Part shown: positions 23,831 through 36,590 of the stretch, in pieces
Layout: every line of letters begins with the position of its first letter
How positions within the stretch are numbered: position 1 is the stretch's first letter
Assembly (NCBI GenBank): GCA_964030475.1
Contig: CAXIPT010000006.1
Span: 3,097,507 to 3,161,506 of the forward strand
DNA from: Tethya wilhelma
Lineage: Eukaryota > Porifera > Demospongiae > Tethyida > Tethyidae
Direction of reading: 5' to 3'
DNA length: 64,000 bases
Program-made: the position numbers and the translations under genes
Notes under the pieces: model-generated
The model's input: only the letters and a program-made list of their open reading frames with translations
The model's database searches: none
What the model was told of the DNA's origin: nothing

Positions 23831-26800
23831 ATGTCAAAGCGAGACCGAGCTTCTTCTCCTGGTCTGGATGCCTCTGCTTCTCAACAGAAGAAATTCATCT
23901 CTTCTACAGATTCTCTCTCATTAACCAAACCAACAGAGGCAGCCAAACATGAGTTAGGTAAGAAGGTAGAGCACCAAATACAAGTTAGCTATGGATTTGG
24001 AAAGAACAGTGCCAAACAGAATCTCGCTTTTAGCCATGATCAAGCAATTGGTTTCACGATCATTTCTTGATATCATGAATGTATTTTGTATGCAGGTCAA
24101 AGTGATTGGGTTGAGGTGGTACTCTATTTAAAAGAATTGGATACTCCTCAGATCAAAAGGCTTGGTGGATGCCTGGGCTTGAGTGCATCAAGTCTTGAGA
24201 AGATGACCACCCTGCCTGATGACATGGTGAGAGCTTGGCTACGAAAGGAAGAAGATGTCACAAACAAATCTGGAGCCTCCCTTACATGGGAAGCGTTGGT
24301 TCAAATGTTGAGGAAAATGGATCAGCATGGAATTGCTGATAAGATTGCTAAAGACAAGTGTCAACAAAGTAAGTCATTGAAATACACAAAGTTTTCTAAT
24401 CAATATTGATTATCAAGTGTTCAGACTTTCATCCAAAGCAGCTAGTACAAAGGATTATCAATTATATTGGCCCTTGTATGCTAAGATCTATGTAGCTACT
24501 CTTGCTAAGATACTAGTTACTAGTTCATGATAATTTAAAAAGTCATAAAAATACCATACCTATACTATGGACTTCTAGCTGGAGTCGACTTCTAGATTAG
24601 AGCCATTTGCCCCAAATGATGCATATGCTGCTACAATTATTTCACATACATGTAGATTCTCAACCTGGTCAAAGTGTACCCCAGGCAATTCAGTGCTATG
24701 CCACGTACCTCAAAGGAGTGTACGAAAGTGCAATTGTGTCATCAGACAAGTCCCCAAACCTCACATGTGGTGAATTTATCAACCTTGCTCTCGTGAAGAG
24801 TGGTCGATTCAGTCGCTCAGAAGTAGATGAGTTCACAAGAGCTACTCTTCACGGACATGTCGATGAGATCCTTCAGAAGAAGGAACCCATCAAACTGGAG
24901 GAGGTGATGAAGCCAGTAAAAGGTCAGCGTAAATTGAAATGTGTCTACATAAATGGTGCACCTGGTGTTGGGAAGAGCACATGTGTGGGTGAGCTTTGTA
25001 GGAGGTGGGATGAAATTGATGCTTTGAGAGAATATTCACTAATCATTCTTCTAAGGCTACGAGAGAAGCAAGTGCAAGAATCAAGCAGCATAAAAGATCT
25101 GTGCTTATGTGATGATGGTAGCATAAAAGTACAGGAAGCTGTAACTAAGATTGAAGCATGTCAAGGAAAGGGTGTGTTGTTTATACTAGATGGCTTTGAT
25201 GAACTCCCAGATTCTCTTCAACAGAATTCTATTTTTGTTAATCTCATTCGTGGTACCTACCTATCCCATTGCACAGTGCTGGTTACTAGTCGTCCTTCTG
25301 CTACTGCAGACCTTCTTAAGGTAGCCCGCCCTCAGATACACAAGCAAATAGAAGTGATAGGCTTTACTCAAGAGCACATTGAGCAGTATGCTAGAGCCTT
25401 CTTTGCTTCCCAACCTGACGTACTAGCTGACTTCTTGACCTACATATCCACCCATCCAGCTATCAGAAGTTTGATGTACATTCCATTGAATTGTGCTATA
25501 ACAGCAGAAATCTACAGTTACAATAGAACAGCCAATAGACCTATTCCCCATACCATGACTCAACTCTACACTGAGATGAGTCTGACACTACTGCAGCGAC
25601 ACCTAGGTGAGGATAACCCATTAGCTGAGCAACTCCCTGAAAGGTTGGAAGACCTTCCACCTTCACTACTTGAACCATTCTGTTCATTGGCTAAGCTAGC
25701 TTTTGATGGTCTTGAATCTGATAAGGTGATTTTTCACAACCTTTCTAATAGTTTTGTCCATTTTGGGTTCATGAATTCCCCAACAGAGCTGTACATGGGG
25801 AGAAAAGCTTCAGTCTCTCATAGCTTCTTGCATCTCACCTTACAAGAGTTTCTAGCTGCATTTCACATTTGCCAGCTTCTACCAAACGATCAGCAGAGAG
25901 TGTTTGAGAAGCATGTTGGTGGTTATTGGGATGTGGTTTGGAAGTTTGTAGCTGGTCTAAGTGGTTTTGTTAAATCAAGAAGAGGAATGTTTGGTGGTAA
26001 AAATGGAGATTGGATATATGTTCTGCCATTTTTGATAGAATGTTTGTATGAAGCACAAGCAAAAGCCAACTGTGACTTAGTTTAGGAGGATTTGAAACCC
26101 TCTTTTTTAGTGGAAGTTTAAGTCTTAGTGCATTTGCTTGCTATGCTGTTGGTTATTGTGTAGCTAACAGTAGGCATATGTGGATATTGGATATGGATGG
26201 AAATAAGGAGTGTCCAGTAGTTGAGATGCTGATTCATGGGCTACAGTCTCCCAATAAGAGCTGTTCACCTCTAAAGGAACATGCTAACATTCTCTCACTA
26301 TCACTGGATGGCTGTGGTTTAACTTCAACAGCTTTCAACCAACTTGCAGACGTCATCCCTCTCATGACTAACTTGGAGGAACTGGATATCCACGACAACC
26401 CAGCTGGTAATGGTGGGTTAGTAAAACTCCTTCACGCATTATCTCATCTCAAGCATTTGAAAAAACTTGACATATGCAACACTTTTATTGGTTATCCTGA
26501 CATTGAAGCTATGTCTCATTTGATGCTACCATCTTCTAGTCTAAAAGAAGTTGTTGTTGGCTCCTCTAGTGATTCATCTCAAGTTTCCAAGGCAATGTTG
26601 ATGACTGTCCTCTCACCATCATCACTGGAGCACGTGTGTTTGAATATGAATTTCTACGCTGTCACATTGAATATAGAAAATAGAAACCTGACCAGTTTAT
26701 CCTTAGGTAATCATTATCTAACAATTTACTCAACAGTTTTTGATCATATTGCTAACATTGTTCCTTTCTTAATTAACTTGAAGGAGCTCAATATTAGTCA

Positions 26801-27451
26801 TAACCGAGCACATGATGGTGGATTAGTGAAGCTCTTACATGCATTATCTCATCTCAATTTACAAGTACTCAATTTATCTGGTGTTATCACTGGTTGTTCA
26901 GATCTTGAAGCTTTGTCTCATTTGATATCACCATTCTCTAGTCTGAAGAAACTAACAATTGGACCTGCTTTGTCTAAAGACTGGCTTGAGACTGAAATCA
27001 ATGATGTAATGTTGAAGATTGTATTCTCACCATCATCACTGGAGCATTTGATCCTTACTAATGTAACAGTTGTTGCTGAGAGCAATCAAGGTTTGAAATT
27101 ACTATAGAGGAAAATAATAACCTGACTAAGTTAGAAATAAATAATGTATCCCCTAAATTATCAAATTTAGTTACTGCAGCTCTGTGCAAGAATTCTCATT
27201 TAAAAGTCTTTGTAACTGAATTGTCTTTTCAGTATAGAAATAATATTGCAGATATAGTTCCATCCCTAGTAGAACTACTCCATACTAATAAAGTGTTAAA
27301 AACTTTGAAATTACCTGATTTCATCTCGCTGGATATGCTTCTCACCCTCAACAATGCTCTTCAATTTAACTACACCTTGGACTCTCTTGAACTTAATAGT
27401 CACTCTACTCATGATTTTGATAAACTATCACTAGACATTCGAATAGTTTGA
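23831..27451 (+). pseudogene. NLR-3: Death (type B)-NACHT-LRR with two frame breaks
   Basis: Exons 23831-23957 (MSKRDRASSPGLDA, low complexity), 24096-24368 (Death domain of a second type: QSDWVEVVLYLKELD..., MVRAWLRKEED) and 24656-27451. Splice phases are 1 and 1. The NACHT exon has Walker A GAPGVGKST and Walker B LFILDGFDELP. At about 26083 one base is lost relative to paralogues (gtttagg for gttttggg), giving a TAG at 26083-26085. The frame resumes as MWILDMDGN near 26178. At about 27105 a two-base gain (ctatagag for ctggag) stops the frame again, and the final LRR segment resumes until the TGA at 27449-27451. Family role as NLR-1. It is probably a recent pseudogene, though clustered sequence errors or a bad allele are possible. 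Confidence 0.82.
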
Positions 27452-28037
27452 ACCACTAATAATTTATTATTATTGTTATTGATCTTTTTTAAATCTAATA
27501 AACTTCATGTTCTAATCAAATATAAGCACTACATTCCATGGCAATACCATGCACATTGACTTTTGTACCACATTTTAAATGCTATAATTGTTATAAAAAT
27601 ATTGTGCAAGATTTTAAATTTCAATTAATTCATGTACACATGATATTTTAGTTTTAATTAAGAGATTTGTATGTGTTTGTGGATCAGTATTGGCAAGGTA
27701 TATGTTGCGGTTCAAGAGTTCACGATACCACATTTCCTCTACTGTTAAAATGCAATGCTTGTGAGATGAGCAAGCAGGTGCACGTGGATGATGATCATGG
27801 TTAAGGGCAACGTACCTCTGACCACTACCCAATTCCTGTAAGTACAACTCAAGGCCACAAGCAGGCTGGCTGCCCATTCATCTGGGAAGAAGGCTGTGTC
27901 AGTGAAGAAACAAGCTAGGCTGGTTACTGCTGCAGTCTGTAGAATATTATTATTTGTTGCATGAAACCACCTAAGATCAAAGCACTACGGTGGCCCTGGA
28001 GGTCGCGCCTTGCGCCAATCTTACATCGCCAATGTTG
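27452..28037. other. Intergenic, no recognised gene
   Basis: AT-rich 3' flank of NLR-3, then mixed sequence. A minus-strand open frame of 87 codons (27614-27877) has a protein-like composition but matches nothing I recognise. Confidence 0.4.
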
Positions 28038-28190
28038 TGACCTTTGACCTTGCTAAGTGCCAATCTCCTATGTCCGATCTCCAATTATTTTGACCTTCGA
28101 CCTCATGCACTAAGTGCCAATCGCCAATGTCCGATCTCCTATCGCCAATGTCCTATCTCCGAAAGTTTAACCTTTGACCCCGATATAAAA
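28038..28190 (+). promoter_or_regulatory. Candidate NLR-4 promoter with three nuclear-receptor DR1-like sites
   Basis: Contains tgaccttTgacct at 28038-28050 (perfect DR1), tgaccttcgacct at 28091-28103 and taaccttTgaccc at 28168-28180. These are followed by a TATA box (tataaaa, 28184-28190), 174 bp before the ATG at 28364. Between them lies a run of short imperfect repeats (gccaatgtc / cgatctcc). DR1 is the classical HNF4/RXR-type target, and sponges are known to have NR2A-like receptors. Binding here is inference. Confidence 0.45.
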
Positions 28191-28363
28191 CTGCCAGCTA
28201 CAGGCTGCCATGCTTAGTACTAATATACGGAAGTATGCAGAAAGTTCACGGAGTAGGTTATGAGGGGGTGGAGCTGATACAATATTAGCATCACGCCCAC
28301 AAAACTCACCCTATCCTTCAATCGATTCATAGCAGGTCTTGAATTAAAGAAGAAAAGAGAGAC

Positions 28364-31300
28364 ATGTCTAACCTATCCCCTACTCCTGATCTGGAAATGT
28401 ACTTCAATTCTGTTCCTCAAGAGAAGAGATTCAAACTGGACAAGAGTCTGGACTATGATCATGATGGTGTCCAAAGGGACCTTGGTACAATTGCCTCTTT
28501 ACTAGACCAGTGGGAAGGAAGAATAGCTGAAGAGCTTCAGTTGACCAGACATGAGATAGAAGCTATCAAAGTAGAGCTCCTAGAATGTTGCCCTTACAAA
28601 TGTGAGTCATCCAAAAGTAAATTGTAATCATAGGTCACACTCTCAGCTACTGAGCCCAAGTAAACCAAAGCTTAGATTCACAAAAAGTGGCCAGAATATT
28701 ACCAGAACTACACTTCTTTGGTATTCAGGCTCAGCCAATGCTACCTCATATATAGGCCCACTAGTACTTGATATCAATAATTATTGACGATTATACAAAT
28801 TAGTTAATTCTCCTCTCTATAGAAGAGCTGCCTTGCAAAAGTGGCAGGAGAAGTTTGGTTTCATGGCTACCTATAGAGCTCTGATCACAGCATTTGTGAG
28901 AGCTAGCAGAGGAGACTGTGCTGAGGCAGTTTGTAGAGTACTTGGTATGTTAGCATGATTGTAGCGAATCAATAATCATGCATGCATGCATGTCTAGGAG
29001 AGTATAATTATGTGTTTTATTTTCAATGTAGATTCTCAATCTGGAAATCATGTGCCCCAGGCAATCCAGTGCTATGCCACATACCTCAAAGGAGTGTACG
29101 AAAGCGCAATTGTGTCATCAGACAAGTTCCCAAACCTCACATGTGGGGAATCGTGAAGGGTGGTCGAGTTAGTCGCTCAGAAGCAGATGAGTTCACAAGA
29201 GCTACTCTTCATGGACATGTCGATGAGATCCTTCAGAAGAAGGAGCACATCAAACTAGAGGAGGTGATGAAGCCTGTAGAAGGTCAGCATAAAATTAAGT
29301 GTGTCTACGTACATGGTGCACCTGGTGTTGGAAAGAGCACGTGTGTAGGGGAGCTTTGTAGGAGGTGGGATGAAATCGATGTCTTAAGAGAATATTCACT
29401 AGTCATCCTTCTAAGACTACGTGAGAAGCGAGTGCAAGAAGCAAAGAGTGTGAAAGATCTGTGCTTTTGTGATGACAATAGCATAAAAATAGAAGAAGCT
29501 GTAGCTGAGATTGAAGCGTGTCAAGGAAAGGGTGTGTTGTTTGTACTAGATGGCTTTGATGAACTTCCTTATACCCTGCGACAAAATTCCATTTTTGTTA
29601 GCCTTATTCGTGGTACCTACCTATCCCATTGCACAGTGCTGGTTACTAGTCGTCCTTCTATTTCTGCAGACCTTCTTTGGGTAGCCCGCCCTCAGATACA
29701 CAAGCAAATAGAAGTAGTTGGTTTTACCCACGAGCATATTGAGCAGTATGCTAGAGCCTTTTTTGCTTCCCAACCTGATGTGCTAGCTGACTTCTTGACC
29801 TATATATCCATCCATCCAGCTATCAGAAGTTTGATGTATATTCCATTGAATTGTGCCATAACAGCGGAAATCTACAGTTACAATAAAACAGTCAATAAGC
29901 CTATTCCACATACAATGACTCAACTCTACACTAAGATGAGTTTGACACTACTGCAGCAACACCTAGGTGAGGATGACCCATTAGCTAAGCAACTCCCTGA
30001 ACAGTTAGAAGACCTTCCAGCTTCATTACTTAGGCCATTCGCTTCTCTGGCTAAGTTAGCCTTTGAAGGCCTTGAAGCTAATGAGGTGATTTTTCACAAC
30101 CTTCCAGAAAGTTTTGTCAATTTTGGCTTCATGAATTTCCCAACAAAGCTGTACATGGGAAGAAAAGCTTCAGTCTCTCATAGCTTCTTGCATCTTACCT
30201 TACAAGAGTTTCTAGCTGCATTTTATATTTTTCAGCTTCCTCCAAGTGGTCAGAAGAGGGTGTTTGAAGACCATAGCCTAAGAGTTGGTTCAAATATTAA
30301 TGATGTGGTCTGGCGGTTTGTAGCTGGTCTCAGTGGTTTTCATGGAATTGGATGGGAAATGGTTAAATCAAGAAGAGGAATAAGTCTAGATAATACTGTA
30401 ATACCAAAAGAGATACATATACTACCATTCTTGATTGAGTGTATGTATGAATCACAAGAAATAGTGGATTGTGACTCAGTTTTGAAAGAATTCAGTGACT
30501 CTGAAGTGACATTTGATGGGACTCATTTTAGTGCATTTGGTTGCTATACTGTTGGCTATTGCGTAGCTAATAGTAAAACTATGTGGAATTTGAATCTGGG
30601 TGGAAACAAGAAGTATGCAGTAGTTGAGATGCTGATTCATGGGCTAATGTCTCCTAATAAGAGTGCACCTCTAAAGGAACAATGTCATGCAAACATTCTC
30701 TCACTAACACTATTTGAGTGTGATTTAACTTCAAAAGCTTTCAACCAACTTGCAGATGTCATCCCTCTCATGACCAACTTAAAGGAATTGTATGTCCTGA
30801 GCAACCCAGTTGGTAATGGTGGGCTAGTAAAACTCTTTCGTGCATTATCTCATCTAAAATTTTTGAAAAAACTAGACATACGGAACACATACATTGGTTG
30901 CCTTGACATTGAAGCCTTGTCTCATTTGATTTCACCATCTTCTAGTTTGGCAGTACTAGCAGTTGGTTGTAACGGTGATTCACCTGAAATTGCCATGGCA
31001 ATGTTGAAAGCTGTCCTCTCGCCATCATCACTGGTGCAGTTGTGGCTCGATTCAATGTTTTATGCTGTTACATTGCACGAAGAAAACAACAACCTTGCTT
31101 GTTTGACCTTTGGGAAACGTCTAAAACCTAGTTCAACTGCTTTCAATGAAATTGCTAACAGTGTCCCTCTATTGATCAACCTAAAGGTATTGAATATTAG
31201 CAGTAACCCAGCAGATAATGGTGGATTAGTGAAACTCTTACATGCATTATCTCATCTCAAGCATTTCCAAGTACTCAATTTGTCTGGTGTTATCACTGGT

Positions 31301-31918
31301 TGTTCAGATCTTGAAGCTTTGTCTCATTTGATATCACCATCTTCTAGTCTGAAAACGTTAACAATTGGACCAGCTGCATTGAAAGACCTGCATGAGTTAA
31401 CTGAAATCGTTGATACAATGTTGAAGATTGTATTTTCACCATCATCACTGCAACATTTATCAATCAATATGATTCTTACTGATGTATATACCACAATCTA
31501 TATGCATCAGACTAGCAAATCACTCAGCTATCAAGCTTTCAAATCACTTGAGGAAAATAACAACTTAGCTGTATTAGAAATAAACGATGCACCCCCAGGA
31601 TTAGCAAATTTAGTCGCTAGAGCACTCTGCAAGAATTCTCATTTGAACGTCTTTAAATGTTCGTTATCTGTTCTATCTTCTTTTCTACTTGGTGGTTATA
31701 AACATATAGATGCATCCTTAGTAGAGCTACTCTGCACTAATAAGGTGCTAAACACTCTTAGATTACATGATCTCATCTTACGGGATGTGCTTCTGTCACT
31801 AAATGGTGCTCTTAAATTTAATCCCACATTGGAAACTCTTTACATCTTGAAATCTTCTGCACGTTTCCTCTCTGATTCAGATAGAGAAATGCTGGACACA
31901 CGCTTAGTGTTTTATTAA
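28364..31918 (+). pseudogene. NLR-4: NACHT-LRR with disrupted type-A Death cassette
   Basis: Exon 1 (28364-28601), exon 2 (28823-28944) and exon 3 (29032-31918) are recognisable. Exon 1 is 238 nt instead of the 239-242 of its intact relatives, with changed codons near its end. Joining it to exon 2 therefore creates a TAA. Exon 3 also lacks 16 bases, so CGE is followed directly by VKGGRVSR out of the upstream frame (about 29147). Downstream everything is intact to the TAA at 31916-31918: Walker A GAPGVGKST, Walker B LFVLDGFDELP, and the full LRR region. A frame open from the intron (ATG 28982) crosses the 16-base deletion and enters the NACHT domain in frame. A Death-less protein of about 978 residues is thus possible if transcription starts there. 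It is a pseudogene or an N-terminally remodelled NLR. Confidence 0.75.
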
Positions 31919-32390
31919 TTCAATTCTGTCATCATAATTATTATTTCCTTAATTTTTGTTGATTTTTCTCAGGCATATACCTTCATGCACACTAACATCT
32001 AATTGTTGCTAGCTTTTAAGAATCATTGTATCACTATAAATTATATAAACTTATTATGATTGTGTGATACCGCTATAAGCACATGCATTATTCTATTGTA
32101 GACAAATTTAAGATTGATTATACATGCAGATCATTATCATGTACATTAAAATTTATACCAATTTAACATGTGTATATACGAAAAGTTCTATAATTTATAC
32201 TGTAACAGTAGCTTTAACGATTATTATTATGTGCGAACAGGAATTCATATAACCTGCCAAGGAGGAGGGCTATCTCTATCCCTATATCTTGGCAGGTTAT
32301 GAACTCCTTTTTGAATAATAACACCAATAACACCCTATAGAAGCTGTAACTTATACTACCATTATTGTACATGATTGTCTGTGTTCCTCT
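31919..32390. other. AT-rich flank of NLR-4 with a hairpin
   Basis: No gene seen. An inverted repeat at about 32239-32310 (gaattcatataacctgcca / tggcaggttatgaactcc) could form a hairpin of about 20 bp per arm near the end of the interval. Confidence 0.5.
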
Positions 32391-32433
32391 ACTGGTGTTC
32401 CATGGGTGCTCCACCAGCTCCTTCTCTGTCTTT
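32391..32433 (-). pseudogene. CCT3: CCT3 last-exon fragment, copy C
   Basis: The last codons of CCT3 (encoding KDREGAGGAPME on the minus strand) break off at the single N at 32434. On the other side of the N is the LRR part of NLR-5, in the same minus orientation. The fragment sits about 480 bp after NLR-4, as expected for the NLR/CCT3-tail unit. Confidence 0.7.
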
Positions 32434-32434
32434 N

Positions 32435-35400
32435 ATATTTTTAACTCAGTCAGGTTATTATTTTTCTCCAGCAATTTGAAGGCTTGATTGCTCTCACTAA
32501 CACCTGCTACATCAGAAAGGATCAAATTCTTCAGTGATGATGGTGAGAAAACAATCTTTAATATTTCATCATTGATACAAGGTGACTCATCAAGTGCAAT
32601 GCTATCCGATTCAAGTAATAGTACATTGAGACTAGAAGATGGTGATATCAAACAAGAAAAAGCATTAACATCTTCAAAACTAGTGATAACTTGACATAAC
32701 TGAAGGGTTTGTAAATGCTTGAGACGAGATAATGCATTTATGACCTTCACTGCTGCTTCGTCTGCTATTGGCCGTACATAACTACAATCATTAATAGCAA
32801 ATGTCTTCAAGTTGGTTATAAGAGGGATGATGTCTGCAAGTTGATTGAAAGCTTTTGAAGTTATATCACACCGTAACAGTACTAGTGAGAAAATGTTAGT
32901 GTATTCCTTTAGAGGTGGGATCTTATTGGGAGACTGTAGCCCATGAATCAGCATTTCAACTGCACGACCACCATCTCTATCATCTTCCAGACACAAATTC
33001 CACTTGTGCTTACTACTGGCAACACAATAACCAGCAGTATAGCAGCGAAATGGACTATTACAATAACAACTAAAATGCAGGACTTCAGATCCTGGGCCAC
33101 CTAAAACTAAGTCACAGTTCACCTTTTCTTTTGCTTCATACAAACACTCCATGAAAAAAGGTGATATAATTTCAATCTTTTCAGATAATATTTCATCGAA
33201 ATATTTTCCACCTTTAACCTTTTCCCATCCAATTACTGGACCATGGAAACCAGTCAGACCAGCTACAAACCTCCAAACCACTTCCCAGTGCAAAGACATA
33301 AAAACCATATACTGAGAATGTTTCTTAAACAAACTTAGCTGATCATTTGATGGGAGCTGAGAAATGTGAAATGCAGCTAGAAACTCCTGTAAGGTAAGAT
33401 GCAAGAAGCTATGAGAGACTGAAGCTTTTCTCCCCATGTACAGCTCTGTTGGGGAATTCATGAAGCCAAAATGGACAAAGCTTTTGGAAAGGTTATAAAA
33501 AATCACCTCATTAGATTCAACGCCTTCAAAGGCTAGCTTAGCCAATGAACAGAATGGTTCAAGTAGTGAAGGTGGAAGGTCTTCTAACCTTTCAGGGAGT
33601 TGTTCAGCTAATGGGTTATCCTTACCTAGGTGTCGCTGCAGTAGTGTCAGACTCATCTCAGTGTAGAGTTGAGTCATTGTTTGGGGAATAGGCCTATTGG
33701 CTGTTCTATTGTATCTGTAGATTTCAGCTGTTATGGCACAATTCAATGGAATGTACATCAAACTTCTGATAGCTGGATGGGTGGATATGTAGGTCAAGAA
33801 GTCAGCTAGTACAGATTGGGAAGCAAAGAAGGCTCTAGCATACTGCTCAATTTGCTCCTGAGTAAAGCCTATCACTTCTATTTGCTTGTGTATCTGAGGG
33901 CGGGCTACCCTAAGAAGATCTGCAGTAGCAGAAGGACGACTAGTAACCAGCACTGTGCAATGGGATAGGTAGGTACCATCAATAAGGTTAACAAATATGG
34001 AATTCTGTTGAAGAGAATCTGGGAGTTCATCAAAGCCATCTAGTACGAACAATACATCTTTCCCCTCACACGCTTTAATCTCGGCTGCTACCTGCATGCT
34101 ACTATCATGGTAGCGAATTAAACACAGATCTTTCACACTCTTTGCTTCTTGTACTCGCTTCTCTCGTAGCCTTAGAAGAATGACTAGTGAATATTCTTTC
34201 AAGGCATCAATTTCATCCCACCTCCTACAAAGCTCCCACACACACGTGCTCTTCCCAACACCAGGCGCACCATGTATGTAGACACACTTTATTTTACGCT
34301 GACCTTCTAGTGGCTTCATCACCTCCTCCAGTTTGATGGGCTCCTTCTTCTGAAGGATCTCATCGACATGTCCATGAAAAGTAGTTTTCGTGAACTCATC
34401 TGCTTCTGAGCGACTGAATCGACCACTCTTCACGAGAGCAAGGTTGATAAATTCCCCACATGTGAGGTTCGAGGACTTGTCTGATGACACAATTGCACTT
34501 TCGTACACTCCTTTGAGGTACGTGGCATAGCACTGAATTGCCTGGGGTAGGCTTTGACCAGGTTGAGAATCTACATGTGAAATAATTGTAGCAGCATATG
34601 CATCATTTGGGGCAACAATTAGCAAATGGCTCTAATCAAGAAGTCGACTCCAGCTAGAAGTCCATAGTATAGGTATGGTATTTTTTTTTGACTTTTATCA
34701 TGAACTAGTAACTAGTATCTTAGCAAGAGTAGCTATATAGATCTTAGCATACAAGGGTCAATATAATTGATAATTCTTTGTACTAGCTACTTTGGACGAG
34801 AGTCTTAACACTTGACGATCAATATTGGTTTGAAAACTTTGTGTATTTCAATGGCTTACTTTGTTGACACTTGTCTTTAGCAATCTTATCAGCAATTCCA
34901 TGCTGATCCATGATTCTCAGCATCTGAACCAACACCTCCTATGTAAGGGAGGCTCCAGATTTGTTTGTCACATCTTCTTCCTTTCGTAGCCAAGCTCTCA
35001 CCATGTCATCAGGCAGGGTGGTCATCTTCTCAAGATTTGATGCACTCAAGCCCAGCCATCCACCAAGCCTTTTGATCTGAGGAATATCCAATTCTTTCAA
35101 ATAGTGTACAACCTCAACCCAATCACTTTGACCTGTATACAAAATACATGCATCATATCAAGAAATGATCATGAAACCAATTGCTTGATCATGACAAAAG
35201 GGCAGATTCTGTTGGCACTGTTCATTATATTAGGCATTAACACCAAATCCACAGCAATCTTACTTGAAGCTATTTGTATACTGAAATAAAGATGGCATTT
35301 GGTGCTCTATCTTCTCACCTAATTTATGTTTGGCTGCCTCTGTTGGTTTGGTTGATGAGAGAGAATCTGTAGAAGAGATGGATTTCTTCTGTTGAGGAGC

Positions 35401-35451
35401 AGAGACATCCAGACCACGACCAGGAGAAGAAGCTTGGTCTCGCTTTGACAT
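32435..35451 (-). pseudogene. NLR-5: Death (type B)-NACHT-LRR, nonsense codon, 3' truncated
   Basis: Minus-strand exons 35319-35451 (ATG at 35451), 34860-35132 and 34570 down to 32435, with the same lengths and phases as NLR-3. In the Death exon a Trp codon of NLR-3 (TGG) is TAG (34939-34941), which would end the protein early. NACHT Walker A (GAPGVGKST) and Walker B (LFVLDGFDELP) are present. The LRR part runs to NNNLTELKI, about 100 residues short of the usual C-terminus, and ends at the N at 32434. It is the only long NLR on the minus strand. It lies in a block (32435-36589) bounded by Ns that would read colinearly with the cluster if reversed. Confidence 0.8.
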
Positions 35452-36541
35452 GATGTGCTTTTTTTAAATGTAAACAACAAATTAAAAATTTAACCCCGAA
35501 ATTGGTACTGTGTGCACATGTGGTCTCTTCTCCAATCTCCCAGCTTCTCCTCCAGTAGTGATCCAGGCAAATTTATGTTGGTGAGTCGCTTTAAACTGGC
35601 ATGCTATAGTCTAAGGACTTGACTAGACTATTATAGGATAATGTGTATTTTAGGTGGTGATGTGTTTGGTGTGTTGTGATGTAGTTGACTGTGATGATGG
35701 TAGTCCTTGTCTTCATCTCCTCAGTGATGGAAGATGGACTGAGGAGTGGACTCTCAGCCTCACTCCTACTATCACTACAGCTAACACACACTAAAACCTA
35801 CAATGTATCATGACTGTCCTCACTAACAAACAGTTACACACTCACTTCCCATTTCCCTATAGTATATTGGACCGTAGAATTGAGAGTTGAAACAATTGGT
35901 GTTTCCATGGAGATAAAACCACAACCATACAACCACTTGTGAATGTGCTAGCTCTCACTGACAGTCTCTCACATAATGTACTCACATCTCCTATAGTACA
36001 CACACTCACTCCTATTCACTGTTTTATGATTGTATTATAGTGTCTTCTTTTCTCTCTCTCTGTCCATGTGTCTTCACCACCCAGCTGCTGCTGCTGCTGC
36101 TGGAGGCTGTGTTAACGTTGAGTGTTTGTACTCCTGAAGCAACCAGAATGCTCCAAGATGCTCCACTGACACACTTACAACCAAGTGGCTCTGGACTGAG
36201 TCACTGCAAGCTAGCCTAAGGATTGATGGATGGTAAGCAACCCTGATACATTGTGTTATACATTTGGTTGTGAGCACACATGTACCCAAACTCACTCAAC
36301 TAGAACAATCAACTGTCACTGCTTTAATTACACAAGTTTATTGTCAAAAGTTACTAATTAAAAATTGGCATCAAGTTAACAGTGAAAGGAATTTAAATTG
36401 TTCTATATATCAACTTAAAGATTAACCTTAATTATCAGATTTCCCCCCTTGTTAAAACCATCAGAGTGCTCACTTCATTGAGAGGGAGTTAGTGTTCTTA
36501 CTTTATGTAGACACCTAGTAGTGTCCATGTATTCTATTTAG
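35452..36541. repeat. Cluster spacer, copy 3 (reversed)
   Basis: Reverse complement of the spacer at about 22560-23830, without the 169-bp MITE. It contains the type-B upstream region next to NLR-5, the ccatcactgaggaggag block reversed near 35725, and a (ctg)n run near 36085 (agctgctgctgctgctgct). No gene seen. Confidence 0.7.
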
Positions 36542-36589
36542 GTATCACTCTTGCTTGTCATCTCACTCTATCTCCATGCAGGCTAAGCN
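36542..36589 (+). pseudogene. CCT3: CCT3 exon boundary fragment in reverse orientation
   Basis: An intron end plus only seven exon bases (gctaagc after ccatgcag) of the penultimate CCT3 exon, here on the plus strand, then a single N at 36590. It matches the start of the exon in copies A, B and D. It marks the right edge of the reversed block. Confidence 0.65.
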
Positions 36590-36590
36590 G

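Noticed and set aside
27614..27877. 87-codon minus-strand frame with protein-like composition
   Set aside because: No family recognised, no start context and no splice partners. Mentioned only as part of an intergenic region.
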